NCBI GenBank assembly: GCA_023145595.1
Contig: JAGLDM010000335.1
Coordinates: 1-7,748 of the forward strand
Direction of reading: 5' to 3'
Origin: Flavobacteriaceae bacterium
Lineage (GTDB): Bacteria; Bacteroidota; Bacteroidia; Flavobacteriales; Flavobacteriaceae
Length of the DNA stretch: 7,748 bases
The notes under the pieces are model-generated. The model was not told the origin of the DNA and searched no databases. It saw nothing but the letters and a program-made list of their open reading frames with translations. This document shows, one piece after another, positions 7,252 to 7,748 of this stretch. The position numbers and the translations under genes are program-made. How positions within the stretch are numbered: the first letter of the stretch is position 1; each line of letters begins with the position of its first letter.

Positions 7252-7748
7252 ATGCGTTGGAGTTTTAAAAAAGAGCCCGATAAAAAAAAGGTGCGTGAAC
7301 TTTCTAAAGTTCTCGGCGTAGATACTTTAATTTCAAAATTATTGGTTCAAAGAGGAATTGAAACCTTTGACCAAGCCAAACATTTTTTTCGACCTGATTT
7401 AAAGGAATTACACGATCCATATTTGATGAAAGACATGGATTTGGCAGTTGCTCGTATCGAGAAAGCCATTGCCAATGGTGAGAATATTTTAGTTTACGGC
7501 GATTATGATGTAGATGGAACCACGGCTGTTTCGTTGATGTCTTCCTATTTATTAAAATTGCATCCAAATATTTCTACCTATATTCCCGATCGGTATGCAG
7601 AAGGTTATGGAGTTTCTTTCCTCGGAATTGATTTTGCTCACGATAATAATTTCTCTTTAATCATTGCTTTAGACTGCGGAATAAAAGCCATTGACAAAGT
7701 TGAATATGCAACCAATAAAGGCATCGATTTTATTATTTGTGATCATCA
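7252..7748 (+). CDS. recJ: Single-stranded-DNA exonuclease RecJ, 3' part cut by the window edge
   Basis: RecJ is a cytosolic 5'-to-3' single-strand DNA exonuclease of the DHH phosphoesterase family, used in recombination and mismatch or base repair. The ATG at 7252 opens MRWSFKKEPDKKKVRELSKV, and the frame stays open to the window end (165 full codons). The visible part holds the RecJ N-terminus, including FFRPDLKELHDPYLMKDMD (46-64), then motif I YGDYDVDGTTA (82-92, metal-binding D84, D86, D88), IPDRYAEGYG (111-120), ALDCG with D141, and the DHH motif D164-H165, where the sequence stops. About two thirds of the protein, including the DHHA1 and nucleic-acid-binding domains, lies outside. It follows the OsmC gene by 113 bases, most of which is the repeat pair. 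No consensus promoter is visible in what remains, so it may be read from upstream. Confidence 0.93.
   Translation, partial: MRWSFKKEPDKKKVRELSKVLGVDTLISKLLVQRGIETFDQAKHFFRPDLKELHDPYLMKDMDLAVARIEKAIANGENILVYGDYDVDGTTAVSLMSSYLLKLHPNISTYIPDRYAEGYGVSFLGIDFAHDNNFSLIIALDCGIKAIDKVEYATNKGIDFIICDH

Noticed and set aside
7304..7567. 87-codon minus-strand frame opposite recJ
   Set aside because: It lies antisense to RecJ motif I and the N-terminal domain, which are unmistakable on the plus strand.

Overview
The window looks like a chromosomal segment of a member of the Bacteroidota, most likely a Flavobacteriaceae species. The DNA is AT-rich (about one third G+C by eye). Start codons lack clear Shine-Dalgarno sequences. 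At least one start is preceded by the Bacteroidota -7 box TAnnTTTG. The protein set (paired POT transporters, a ComEC with a degenerate C-terminus, OsmC, RecJ) fits this group. The genus cannot be named from this sequence alone.

Layout. Bases 1-1137 (+) hold the C-terminal three quarters of a POT-family (proton-dependent oligopeptide) transporter cut by the window edge. After a 68-base gap with a possible terminator, 1206-2774 (+) encodes a second, full-length POT transporter. This gene converges on a ComEC/Rec2 competence-type membrane protein at 2840-4873 (-). A strong intrinsic-terminator-like hairpin reading in the + direction lies inside the last codons of comEC. Upstream of comEC on the same strand is adenine deaminase (5013-6635, -). 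It is divergent from a small OsmC-family protein (6725-7138, +), which has a perfect -7 box. Between this gene and recJ is a pair of inverted 25-base REP-like repeats (7151-7230). The window ends inside recJ (7252 to the edge), within its DHH motif.

How the genes work together. The two transporters would import di- and tripeptides for a peptide-feeding heterotroph. Adenine deaminase serves purine salvage, OsmC probably handles organic hydroperoxides, ComEC would move DNA across the inner membrane, and RecJ degrades single-stranded DNA in repair. Apart from the transporter tandem, these are ordinary housekeeping neighbours and not one pathway. No gene-free stretch exceeds 300 bases. I see no tRNA, rRNA, CRISPR array, insertion sequence or phage gene.

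I did not find a convincing undescribed multi-gene system. The points most worth a second look are the REP-like repeat pair before recJ, a perfect 9+9 palindrome over the comEC start codon, the terminator embedded in comEC coding sequence, and the loss of the TM7 glutamate in the first POT protein.
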